A stretch of DNA of 64,000 nucleotides. Source: Abditibacteriaceae bacterium. GTDB taxonomy: Bacteria > Armatimonadota > Abditibacteriia > Abditibacteriales > Abditibacteriaceae. Both the position numbers and the translations under genes were made by a program. The first letter of the stretch is position 1, and every line of letters starts with the position of its first letter. This document shows positions 33,912-43,105 of the stretch, piece by piece. The DNA lies in assembly GCA_019239895.1 (NCBI GenBank), contig JAFAZH010000039.1, positions 1 to 64,000 on the forward strand, given 5' to 3'. Under the pieces are notes generated by a model. That model was given only the letters and a program-made list of their open reading frames with translations. It did not search any database and was not told where the DNA came from.

Positions 33912-35492
33912 ATGATTACAGGCATCACGAGCGATATGCAAGAGCCACAGGATCACCAAAATGGTCGCTCCGAGCCTGTAGAAATGATGCAGGCAGCCTG
34001 GGACGAAGTGTTAGATGTCCTCCAAGCTGAATTGTCCGGCCCGACTTACAACAACTACTTACGCCACATTAAACCTGTCAGTCTCCAAAGCGACCGTTTT
34101 ACCCTGGCCGTTCCCTCCGATTTTGTTAAAGACTGGTTAGTGCGGCGCTTTGCCACCCGTATCGAAGAAACCCTGGAACAGTTTTTAGGTCGTCAGATCA
34201 GCTTAGGTTTTCAAACCTCTTCTGGCCAGGGTAGTCCCAATAACATAGCGAAAGCCGAGATTCCCCCAGCGGATGAAGAGCTAAAAGATTCCCCGGAGTT
34301 GCGGGTGGCCGAGATACAAGAGGACCTCCAAGCCGAAGCTGCTGCCGCCAGTGCTGCTCAATCTGCACAAGATGCGAAAACGGCTCAGCTTAATGCGCCC
34401 TTTGCCAAGGGTGGGGCTAAACCAGCCCGCGACTTAGCTGGTTTGGAAGATTTTTCCTCATCACCGCTGAATCGCAAATATACTTTTGAGAACTTTATCG
34501 TTGGGCGCAGCAACTACATCAGTCATGCGGCGGCTTGGGCCGTGGCCAATGCACCCGCTAAGGGCCAATATAATCCGCTCTTCATCTACGGCGGCGTAGG
34601 ATTGGGCAAAACGCACTTGATGCAGGCTATTGGCCACTTTATCAACACCAATCGCAGTAGTCCGGCGGAAATTGTTTATGTTTCGGGGGAAAATTTCCTC
34701 TACCAAGTTGTGCGCTGTATCCGTGAAGACCGCATGACGGCCTTTCGGCGCATGTATCGCAACGTGGACATCTGGCTAGTAGACGATATTCAATACATCT
34801 GCAACGCCGAGCGCACCGAAGTCGAGTTCTTCCATATCTTCAACACCCTCTATGACCAGGGCAAACAAATTGTCATTTGTTCGGATAAGCCACCCAAAGA
34901 CTTACAACTCACCGAAAGCCGCCTGATTAGCCGCTTCGAGTGGGGCTTAATCACCTATATCGAGCCACCTGATCTGGAACACCGTATCGCCATTCTGCAA
35001 AAACGGGCGCTGGCCGAAGGCGTGCAAGTCGAACCCGCCGTATTACAATATCTCGCCGAGAAGATTCGCAGCAACATCCGTAGCCTGGAAGGTTCGCTAA
35101 CCCGCCTCTTAGCAATGGCTTCCCTGGATGGCCGCAAGATCAATCTAGACTTAGCAGCCGAAACCGTGCGCTATTACTCTACCGCCGAAGCCGAGCCAGT
35201 CAAGGTGGATGTGGATACGATTATCCAGGTTGTTTCCGACCACTTTAAGATGCCAGTGCGCGACATCCTGGGCAAGAAGCGCAACAAGGAAATTGTCCTG
35301 CCCCGCCAGATCGCCATGTTCCTGGCCCGCGAAATGGGAGCTATGAGTTATCCCGACATTGGCCGCGCTTTTGGTCGTGACTATACCACCGTCATTCACT
35401 CCTACGAAAAGATTAAGAGCGAAGTTAAAAAAGATTCCAACCTAAAAAACGCCATCAGCGAAATCCGCAGCAAAGCCCACGCACGGGCTTAA
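33912..35492 (+). CDS. dnaA: Chromosomal replication initiator DnaA
   Basis: This protein of about 526 residues is DnaA. It has the N-terminal domain I (WDEVLDVLQAELSGPTYNNY), an Ala/Glu/Gln-rich domain II, Walker A GGVGLGKTHLMQA, Walker B WLVDDIQYI and SRLISRFEWG. The C-terminal signature reads AFGRDYTTVIHSYEKI. The base-contacting His of the usual GRDHTTV motif is Tyr here. The start is uncertain: this ATG or a TTG 36 bp upstream (33876); neither has a clear ribosome site. The next gene in line is not dnaN but an Mrr-like nuclease gene. Confidence 0.95.
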   Translation: MITGITSDMQEPQDHQNGRSEPVEMMQAAWDEVLDVLQAELSGPTYNNYLRHIKPVSLQSDRFTLAVPSDFVKDWLVRRFATRIEETLEQFLGRQISLGFQTSSGQGSPNNIAKAEIPPADEELKDSPELRVAEIQEDLQAEAAAASAAQSAQDAKTAQLNAPFAKGGAKPARDLAGLEDFSSSPLNRKYTFENFIVGRSNYISHAAAWAVANAPAKGQYNPLFIYGGVGLGKTHLMQAIGHFINTNRSSPAEIVYVSGENFLYQVVRCIREDRMTAFRRMYRNVDIWLVDDIQYICNAERTEVEFFHIFNTLYDQGKQIVICSDKPPKDLQLTESRLISRFEWGLITYIEPPDLEHRIAILQKRALAEGVQVEPAVLQYLAEKIRSNIRSLEGSLTRLLAMASLDGRKINLDLAAETVRYYSTAEAEPVKVDVDTIIQVVSDHFKMPVRDILGKKRNKEIVLPRQIAMFLAREMGAMSYPDIGRAFGRDYTTVIHSYEKIKSEVKKDSNLKNAISEIRSKAHARA

Positions 35493-35579
35493 ACATCGGC
35501 TATCAGATCGCGTTGAGTATAAACGCCATTTCTTCTGATTAGGAAAGCCTAGGAACACCAGCATAGGTAATCTCATAAT

Positions 35580-37355
35580 ATGGCGAGGCACAGAGGATTT
35601 TTAGGAACTCTAACACAGATACAGCGGGAAGTGGAGCGGCAGGCCAAAGCCCAACAACGTGCCCAACAGCAGGAAATTCGCGCTCAGGAGCGTGCGAGGC
35701 GGGATTATCAACGCGCTCAACTTGCTGATCAGAAGGAACAAGCACGCTTCTACACAGAATCACGCATTCACGAAGTAAGTGAGCTGAATCAGGATTTAGA
35801 AGAAGCCATTCAAGGACTCAAAGAGTTACTCGCTGCGGCCCTTAACACGGATAGTTACCTCGATTTGGAAAACCTCAAAACTAAACCCACACTTGAACCT
35901 TTTAATCCAGGTGCGCTGGCACTAGCAGAAAAAGCTCCTACCTTGGTCAGCTATCTTCCTCCTCCATTATCAGGAATTAATCAACTCCTGCCTTGGGCGA
36001 AAAAAGACTACGATGAAAAGTTGACTGCGGCACACAAACATTATGCGCAGGATGCTTCAAATCATGCTCAAAGAGAATCACTTCGCTGTCAGAATTTAAG
36101 TGCTGCTAAGAAGCAATATGATCAAAAAGTTGTACTAATTCTTGAGCAAACAGCTTCCCAGAATGCCCAGATTGATCATTTCAAAGAAGATTTTGTAACG
36201 GGATTGCCTGACGCTGTAATTGCCTATTTTAAATTGGTCTTAGATGCGAGCAATTATCCTGAAGGATTTCCTCAAGACTCAAAAGTTGCTTATATTCCTG
36301 AATCAAAACAACTAGTTGTTGAGTATGATTTACCTCCATTTGCATTGGTACCGGAAGTCAGTTCTTACAAATACATTAAAGTTCGTGACGAAATCGCTGA
36401 CACCAAACACCCTAACACCGCACGCCGAGAACTTTATAACGGTATAGTTGCTCAAATCGCTATTCGTACTCTCCATGAACTCTTTGAAGCAGACCGAACG
36501 GGGCATTTAGACACAATAGTTTTTAATGGCTATGTTGATTCCATAGATGCAGGCACCGGGAAGCCTATACGCCCCTGTCTTGTAACTGTCCGTACCACGA
36601 AAGATGCATTTAGCCAACTTGACCTAAGCCGTGTTGATCCCATTGCATGTCTAAAATCACTCAGTGCTTCTGTATCAAAAAGCCCGGCTGAACTTGCGCC
36701 TGTGCGTCCCGTTTTGGAGTTCAATATGGTGGACTCCCGCTTCATTGAAGAAAGCGATGTAATTTCTGGGTTAGATAGCCGCACTAATTTAATGGAGCTT
36801 ACACCTGGAGAATTTGAAGCTCTAATTTCAAATTTGTTTGGCAAAATGGGACTTGAAACTCGCTTGACCCAAGCCTCGCGTGATGGAGGCGTTGATTGTG
36901 TAGCTTATGACCCTCGACCTATTTTTGGTGGCAAGGTCGTAATTCAAGCTAAACGGTATAAGCATACCGTTGGTGTAAGTGCAGTCCGTGACCTCTATGG
37001 TACAGTGCAAAATGAAGGGGCATCCAAGGGCATTCTTGTAACGACCAGTGGTTATGGTAAAGCTGCATATCAATTCGCCGAAGGCAAGCCCTTAGAGCTG
37101 TTAAGTGGAAGTCATCTCTTATTTCTTTTAGCCGAACATGCAGGTATAGAAGCCAAAATTGAGATGCCTGATAACTGGAAAGATATAGCACCTGATTCTG
37201 CTGCTCTTGAAGAGAATTTAGAAGACAAAGACAACAGCATAATAGCTACACATGGTCAGTGTCCACAATGCGGTACTATGCGGCCTCTGACGGCTCGACA
37301 TTGTGGCAGTTGCGGAATCAAATTGCCCTGGGCACAAACGGTAAAATCTGCCTAA
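35580..37355 (+). CDS. Mrr-type restriction endonuclease-like protein inserted between dnaA and dnaN
   Basis: This 591-residue protein starts with a coiled coil rich in Gln, Ala, Arg and Glu (about 10-90). The middle (100-390) matches nothing I recognise. An Mrr-like PD-(D/E)xK domain follows (about 405-530): MELTPGEFEALISNLFGKMG, DGGVDCVAYD and VIQAKRYK, with Gln in place of the usual Glu as in Mrr enzymes. A zinc ribbon with two CxxC pairs (CPQCG, CGSCG) ends the protein. Its base composition is clearly more AT-rich than dnaA or dnaN. Mrr enzymes cut modified DNA; this one could do so or act on DNA structure at the origin. Confidence 0.85.
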   Translation: MARHRGFLGTLTQIQREVERQAKAQQRAQQQEIRAQERARRDYQRAQLADQKEQARFYTESRIHEVSELNQDLEEAIQGLKELLAAALNTDSYLDLENLKTKPTLEPFNPGALALAEKAPTLVSYLPPPLSGINQLLPWAKKDYDEKLTAAHKHYAQDASNHAQRESLRCQNLSAAKKQYDQKVVLILEQTASQNAQIDHFKEDFVTGLPDAVIAYFKLVLDASNYPEGFPQDSKVAYIPESKQLVVEYDLPPFALVPEVSSYKYIKVRDEIADTKHPNTARRELYNGIVAQIAIRTLHELFEADRTGHLDTIVFNGYVDSIDAGTGKPIRPCLVTVRTTKDAFSQLDLSRVDPIACLKSLSASVSKSPAELAPVRPVLEFNMVDSRFIEESDVISGLDSRTNLMELTPGEFEALISNLFGKMGLETRLTQASRDGGVDCVAYDPRPIFGGKVVIQAKRYKHTVGVSAVRDLYGTVQNEGASKGILVTTSGYGKAAYQFAEGKPLELLSGSHLLFLLAEHAGIEAKIEMPDNWKDIAPDSAALEENLEDKDNSIIATHGQCPQCGTMRPLTARHCGSCGIKLPWAQTVKSA

Positions 37356-37461
37356 ATACTGACCCTTAAATTGACCTTAAATTGGCTCTAAAAGTTTTCC
37401 CTGTTGGGGTAGGGATAAAGATAGGGAGAGACAGTTACAATTCTAGAAAACTAGTTGTCAA

Positions 37462-37624
37462 TGTGGATAACGGGGAAAAGTGGCCCTATTTATCCCCAGG
37501 CACATGGATAACTTCAAAGTGCCTTAGAGCCAAGCCCTGTATGGAGATTTTGAGGTTGGAAAGTGAGTTATCCACTTATCCACACCCCTAATAATAATAA
37601 GTACTAGAAATATAATTCTAGTAC
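37462..37624 (+). other. Downstream half of oriC: DnaA boxes and DnaA-trio-like unwinding element
   Basis: DnaA boxes: a perfect TGTGGATAA (37462-37470), TTATCCCCA (37490-37498), CATGGATAA (37503-37511), TTATCCACT (37568-37576) and a perfect TTATCCACA (37576-37584). The last two share one base. They are followed by CCCC and four TAA triplets (37589-37600), then the palindrome GTACTAGAA-ATATAA-TTCTAGTAC (37601-37624). Adjacent boxes, a C-rich spacer and repeated trios are the plan of the DnaA-trio unwinding module of Bacillus subtilis. An ORF across this region is rejected. Confidence 0.75.
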
Positions 37625-37665
37625 AGCACTCCTCAACTTTTGTAGCGTATAGGGATAAGCTAAAA

Positions 37666-37917
37666 ATGGAACCAAAAAGAGTCACTTTTAGGAAAGAAAA
37701 TTTGGTAGCCGTTAAGAGCCATCAAAACAGTTCACCAGAACCGCACGAAAATGGTTTAGAGACTCCCCTACCCGACTGGCAAAACATCAGCTTGAGAAAC
37801 GCGGCGCAGGTAGGATTGGTCTGCCCGAATTGCGGGGCGCAGTTGGAAGGTCAAAAGTGCAAGTTGTTCTGCCGCACCCCAGGGTGTGGTTATCTGGTGA
37901 CGTGTAGCGAATGGTAA
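37666..37917 (+). CDS. Small zinc-ribbon protein
   Basis: This 83-residue protein has a disordered N-terminal half and a C-terminal zinc ribbon: CPNCGAQLEGQKCKLFCRT and then PGCGYLVTCSEW. The cysteine pattern (CxxC, then CKLFC and CGY) resembles small conserved ribbon proteins of unknown function. No strong ribosome site precedes the ATG. Its place between the origin boxes and dnaN is notable, but no role can be given. Confidence 0.65.
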   Translation: MEPKRVTFRKENLVAVKSHQNSSPEPHENGLETPLPDWQNISLRNAAQVGLVCPNCGAQLEGQKCKLFCRTPGCGYLVTCSEW

Positions 37918-38093
37918 AGTAGCGGAGGGTAGAGCAGTCTGGTAGGATTCAGGTATAGCTCGCAAAGAAAAGCCTCGAAATTTATTCAGCTTCCACGAAG
38001 CGACACAACCAAAAGACATATAGTACCAAATTAAAAGTCGAAGTTATGCGCAAGAAAACATCTGACGAAAATGGGACAAAAGACGGAGGAGCT

Positions 38094-39191
38094 ATGCGAA
38101 TTACGTGTGAGCGTTCTTATCTGGCGATGGCGTTAGGCGTGGCGGGTCGAGCCGTATCCAACCGTAACACATTGCCGATTCTCAGTAATGTGTTGTTAGA
38201 AACCGAAGACGACCGCTTGAAATTAACGGCCACCGATCTCGATACCGCGATTCGGTGCGTGATTCCGGCGGCGGTGGCCGAAAACGGTGCGGTGGCCGTC
38301 CCAGCCGGGATTCTCAATGATGTCGTTTCTAAGTTGCCCGACGCGCCCGTCACTTTAGAAATGCAGGACGGTAAGGTGACAGTGCGTTGCGGCAAAAGCG
38401 ACTACATGATTTTGTCTCTGCCCGCAGAAGATTTCCCGGTGGTGCCAGAAGTGACCGAGGGGACGGATATTACTCTGCCGCAGGCCACGCTCAAGGGTAT
38501 GCTGCGCATGACGACTTTTGCCGCCAGCAAGGAAGAAACCCGCTCGCTTTTGATGGGCGTGCTCTTTGAAGCCCGCAACAATGCCCTAACCCTTGTCGCC
38601 ACCGATACCCACCGTCTCGCCTGGAAAAGAACGCAATTAGGTGAAGAAGTCGGTCAGCCTGTTACAGCGATTGTCCCGGCTAAGCCACTGGCAGAATTGG
38701 AACGAGTGCTGAAAGATACTGTAGATGATACGGTGCATGTGCGTTTTGGCGCATCCCAGGTGCAATTTGAGACCTCCGATGTAACCCTCGTCTCGCGTGT
38801 CCTGGATGGACAGTTCCCGAATTATGAAAAGGTGATCCCCAAGGGTGCCGAGCGCAAGATTACCTTTGAGCGTGGTGATTTTTTGGATGCCGTGCGCCGC
38901 GTTTACATTGTGGCACGCCAAAACTCGGAAAAGGCGATTGTTAAGACCAAGGGCGACCTGATGGAAATGACCGCCGAAAGCCAGGAGATCGGACGCGCTT
39001 ACGAAGAAGTGCCCATTGCCCTCGACGGCGGCGACATCACCATTGCCTTCAATGCACGTTATCTCATGGAAGTCCTCAACATGCTGGATACCGAACAAGT
39101 CAGCCTGGAGCTAACTGGTGCCTTAAATCCCGGCATCCTCAAGTCTCAGGACGCCGACTTCCTCTACGTCGTAATGCCAATGCAAGTCTGA
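38094..39191 (+). CDS. dnaN: DNA polymerase III beta sliding clamp
   Basis: This 365-residue protein folds as three clamp repeats that form a dimeric ring on DNA. Recognisable segments are RAVSNRNTLPILSNVLLET, VATDTHRLAW and YVVMPMQV at the end. The ATG is chosen because GGAGGA lies directly before it and because the protein then starts MRITCERSYL like the family; an upstream in-frame ATG adds 16 unlikely residues. It is separated from dnaA by the Mrr-like gene, the origin boxes and the zinc-ribbon gene. Confidence 0.96.
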   Translation: MRITCERSYLAMALGVAGRAVSNRNTLPILSNVLLETEDDRLKLTATDLDTAIRCVIPAAVAENGAVAVPAGILNDVVSKLPDAPVTLEMQDGKVTVRCGKSDYMILSLPAEDFPVVPEVTEGTDITLPQATLKGMLRMTTFAASKEETRSLLMGVLFEARNNALTLVATDTHRLAWKRTQLGEEVGQPVTAIVPAKPLAELERVLKDTVDDTVHVRFGASQVQFETSDVTLVSRVLDGQFPNYEKVIPKGAERKITFERGDFLDAVRRVYIVARQNSEKAIVKTKGDLMEMTAESQEIGRAYEEVPIALDGGDITIAFNARYLMEVLNMLDTEQVSLELTGALNPGILKSQDADFLYVVMPMQV

Positions 39192-39193
39192 CT

Positions 39194-39300
39194 ATTGCGG
39201 ATTTCAGATTGCGGATTGCGGATTTAAACAGCACCGTACTCAGTTAATGACTGTGCTTACTGATTGCTAATCCGCAATCCGCAATCCATAATCCGAAATC
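39194..39300. repeat. Palindromic element between dnaN and recF
   Basis: Left arm 39194-39225 (repeats of GATTGCGGATT) is nearly complementary to right arm 39269-39300 (AATCCGCAATCCGCAATCC). It ends 2 bp before the recF start codon, so the hairpin would strongly affect recF translation. Confidence 0.85.
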
Positions 39301-39302
39301 GC

Positions 39303-40541
39303 ATGATTGTCCGTTCGCTACGCCTCTACAACTTCCGTAACTACGTCACCCAGGAAATCGAACTGCCTTCCGGCCTCATCGCTTTAACGGGCGATAATGG
39401 GCAGGGTAAAACCAATCTTCTCGAAGCTCTCTGTGTTTTAGCCACCACGAAGTCGCCCCTGGTTGAGCGTGACCGGGAACTGATTCGCTGGCACGAGAAG
39501 GAAGCGCGCATTGCCGCTGAAGTCGAATTAGCGGCGCGGCGCGGCGAGCGTCGGATGTTGGAGTATGGCTGGCGCATGGAAGGCGTTTCAGTGGCTCGTG
39601 AAATGCGCGCCGGGGGCGTGCCCCAATCGGCGATTGTGCAGTGGTTGGGACAGTTGCAAGTCGTAGCCTTCTTTCCCCATGACTTAGTGCTTATCACGGG
39701 TGAGCCGGGCGAAAGACGCCGCTTTCTTAATCTGGAGTTGGGCAAAACTCGCCCAGCCCACTTTGCCGATGCCGCCCGCTATCGTCGTGCTTTGCAGCAG
39801 CGCAATGCCCTCCTGCGCTCCCTCATGGAAAGTCGTTTTAACCGCCATCGTACGGCACCTTTGGGCGCGGCGGTTGAGGGATTAGGCACGCTTTCCGAGT
39901 GGAACCGGCAGCTTATCACCTATGGCTCCCGTATTCTTGCCCAGCGTGCCCAGTTTCTTACCGAGTTACAGCCATTGTTGCAGGAAGCTTATGGCAAGCT
40001 CAGCGGGCGCGATGATGTCTTTAGCGTGGAATACCTCCCTGGTATTAAGACAGGAAAACAGGCATTAGGCGCGGAAGAAGCGGCCCACGTCAGTTGGAGC
40101 CAGCTTTTTTCCGTCTCTTTAGAAGGCGACCATGACCATGATATGCGCCGGGGCACCACGCAAAGCGGCCCGCACCGCGATGATCTTGTTTTTAAGCTGG
40201 GCACAATGGATTTACGTCGCTACGGTTCGCAAGGGCAGCAGCGTTTAGCGGTGCTGGCGCTGAAAGTCGCTCTGGCGCACTGGGTGGCGCGCGTCACGCA
40301 AGAGCCACCGATCCTGCTGCTTGATGATGCTCTCAGCGAACTTGACGCAACCCGGCGCACGCGCCTGCTGGAAGAAGCGGCGTGCTTCCCACAAAGTGTC
40401 TTAACGGCTACGGATGCCAAGTTTTTGCAGGGTGTCCCCGCAACGCTCTTCAGTGTCTCGAATGGTTGTATCGCAGGTGGAGCTGGAACGGAAATTGAAC
40501 AGAATATGGACAATTCGGCGACTATGGTGGAGCAGCTATAA
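39303..40541 (+). CDS. recF: DNA replication and repair protein RecF
   Basis: This 412-residue SMC-like ATPase loads RecA at single-strand gaps. It starts MIVRSLRLYNFRNY, with Walker A GDNGQGKTNLLEAL, signature YGSQGQQRLAVLALK and Walker B PILLLDDALSELD. It is somewhat longer than the usual 360-380, with extra residues in the helical arm around 195-275. The ATG is taken at the palindrome edge; the frame upstream only translates the element. The last 25 residues are Glu/Asn-rich. Confidence 0.95.
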   Translation: MIVRSLRLYNFRNYVTQEIELPSGLIALTGDNGQGKTNLLEALCVLATTKSPLVERDRELIRWHEKEARIAAEVELAARRGERRMLEYGWRMEGVSVAREMRAGGVPQSAIVQWLGQLQVVAFFPHDLVLITGEPGERRRFLNLELGKTRPAHFADAARYRRALQQRNALLRSLMESRFNRHRTAPLGAAVEGLGTLSEWNRQLITYGSRILAQRAQFLTELQPLLQEAYGKLSGRDDVFSVEYLPGIKTGKQALGAEEAAHVSWSQLFSVSLEGDHDHDMRRGTTQSGPHRDDLVFKLGTMDLRRYGSQGQQRLAVLALKVALAHWVARVTQEPPILLLDDALSELDATRRTRLLEEAACFPQSVLTATDAKFLQGVPATLFSVSNGCIAGGAGTEIEQNMDNSATMVEQL

Positions 40542-40545
40542 CAAC

Positions 40546-40610
40546 TTATCCACAAGCTTTTCCCTGTATATGGATAACTGTGCATAAGGTGGTGAAAAAG
40601 CTGTGGATAA
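40546..40610 (+). other. Third DnaA-box cluster, after recF
   Basis: Perfect consensus boxes TTATCCACA (40546-40554), TGTGCATAA (40579-40587) and TGTGGATAA (40602-40610), plus TATGGATAA (40569-40577), stand in the gap between recF and the DciA-like gene. This is as dense as the cluster before dnaN and may be part of an extended origin, or a site for DnaA-controlled transcription of the DciA-like gene. Confidence 0.75.
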
Positions 40611-40739
40611 AGACAAATACTCCTTAATTCTGCTCGTTGAAGCCGATTTTAGGCCCTAAAAGCGCCTTGACAGTCCTAAATCGCACTCTTGGCACTGCTA
40701 AACTATGGAGAAATCAGGCGGGGCTGCGGATTCATTCTC

Positions 40740-41288
40740 GTGAATATTGTCAGTGATATCGTTGATAACGTTTTAGACGTGCGGGGTTGGCGCGGTAAAG
40801 TGCTTGAACGGATGGCTGTCGAGTTATGGCCTGAAGTCGTGGGTGATCTCATCGCGCATAACACCCTGGCGGAGCGTTTTAAGAGCGGTACGCTCTATGT
40901 GCGGGCACGTTCACCCCAGTGGACACAAGAACTCCATTTTCACGAAGCACGGGTTATTGCCCGCCTCAACGGTCGCCTCAAAAGCAACCTCGTGCAGAAG
41001 ATTCGCTGTTCAGTGACCCCGCCACGCGGCATTAAAGTCGGTGCCCTCAAGCCGAACTGGGAAGACCCTACCTTTCCCGTAGCACCTCCGGCAGCACGCA
41101 ACCTGAAACCGATTAAAGATGATGCAGCGGCAGAACGCGCCAGGGGCATCGCGGCGACGATTGAAAACGAAGAAATGCGCGAAGTAATGGAAAAGCTAAT
41201 CGCCTCTTCAATTCGAGCGCGTGAGTCCAAAACTCCCCCAGACCCTTCGGAAGTTGCGAGTAGACCTCAAGTGAAGAGTGTGGCTTAA
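40740..41288 (+). CDS. DUF721/DciA-like protein
   Basis: This protein of about 182 residues has the DciA/DUF721 N-terminal fold: a helix, then ELWPEVVGDLIAHNTLAERF, SGTLYVRARSPQWTQELHF and IARLNGRLKSNLV. DciA loads the replicative helicase DnaB in bacteria that lack DnaC/DnaI. The C-terminal half is charged and probably disordered. The start is uncertain: this GTG, or a TTG 51 bp upstream. Its position next to recF in the origin region supports the helicase-loading role. Confidence 0.85.
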   Translation: MNIVSDIVDNVLDVRGWRGKVLERMAVELWPEVVGDLIAHNTLAERFKSGTLYVRARSPQWTQELHFHEARVIARLNGRLKSNLVQKIRCSVTPPRGIKVGALKPNWEDPTFPVAPPAARNLKPIKDDAAAERARGIAATIENEEMREVMEKLIASSIRARESKTPPDPSEVASRPQVKSVA

Positions 41289-41323
41289 AGCGCTAACACT
41301 TTGCTGCCTTATCTCCTCCGTAG

Positions 41324-41382
41324 GCCAGACAAGAGTGTCTGGCTGTTTCTTAGGTTTCTCAAGCCAGATAAGAGTGTCTGGC
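41324..41382. repeat. Pair of GCCAGACAAGAGTGTCTGGC hairpins
   Basis: Two copies of a 20-bp imperfect palindrome (41324-41343 and 41363-41382, differing at one base) lie 19 bp apart, downstream of the DciA-like gene. They resemble short REP-type repeats. Confidence 0.75.
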
Positions 41383-41482
41383 TCACCGAGTTAGAGTAAA
41401 ACTGACAACTTCCCCACCTCTCTTTGCTAAAATAGGCTGTATCAGTCACTCACGACTGCTGAATACAGCCATTTAAAGTTGA

Positions 41483-42781
<1,299 letters not shown>

Positions 42782-43105
42782 CCCAGTTATTTTCTTACAA
42801 CACAAAGGGCACAAAGAAAGCACAAAAATCACAAAGAAGAGAGGTAGCAAAGTAGCATTACACTTTCTCTTGCCCCTTTGTACTCTTTGTGTTTCCTTTG
42901 TGCCCTTTGTGTTGTAACTTGGAGTAGTGCGGCGAAAGGGTGAGGGCTAAATTCTCACTTATTAGCTATTTCATCGCACAGCCATTGCGTTATAATAAAT
43001 TTATCAATTAGTTTGCTGCCATGCCTTTATCAAGTGGCATAGCATAGCGCGCCCGCAGCTTTGACGCGGCGCGCTTTACATTTTTGTATCGTGAAGTCTT
43101 AGATC
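42782..43105. other. Gap with palindromic element (serS to CBS-DUF1385)
   Basis: The 324-bp gap holds a palindrome of the TTTGTGCCCTTTGTG family (arms about 42797-42840 and 42873-42916), the same family as at the left window edge. A TATAAT (42991-42996) without a convincing -35 box may be the promoter of the next gene. No ORF is credible. Confidence 0.7.

Noticed and set aside
37382-37591. 69-codon ORF downstream of the Mrr-like gene
   Set aside because: It is made almost wholly of DnaA boxes and origin sequence, starts without a ribosome site and shows no protein-like pattern.
37360-37665. Prophage or IS attachment site next to the Mrr-like gene
   Set aside because: The inverted 30-bp copies on either side contain DnaA boxes, so origin duplication explains them better; no integrase or transposase gene is present.
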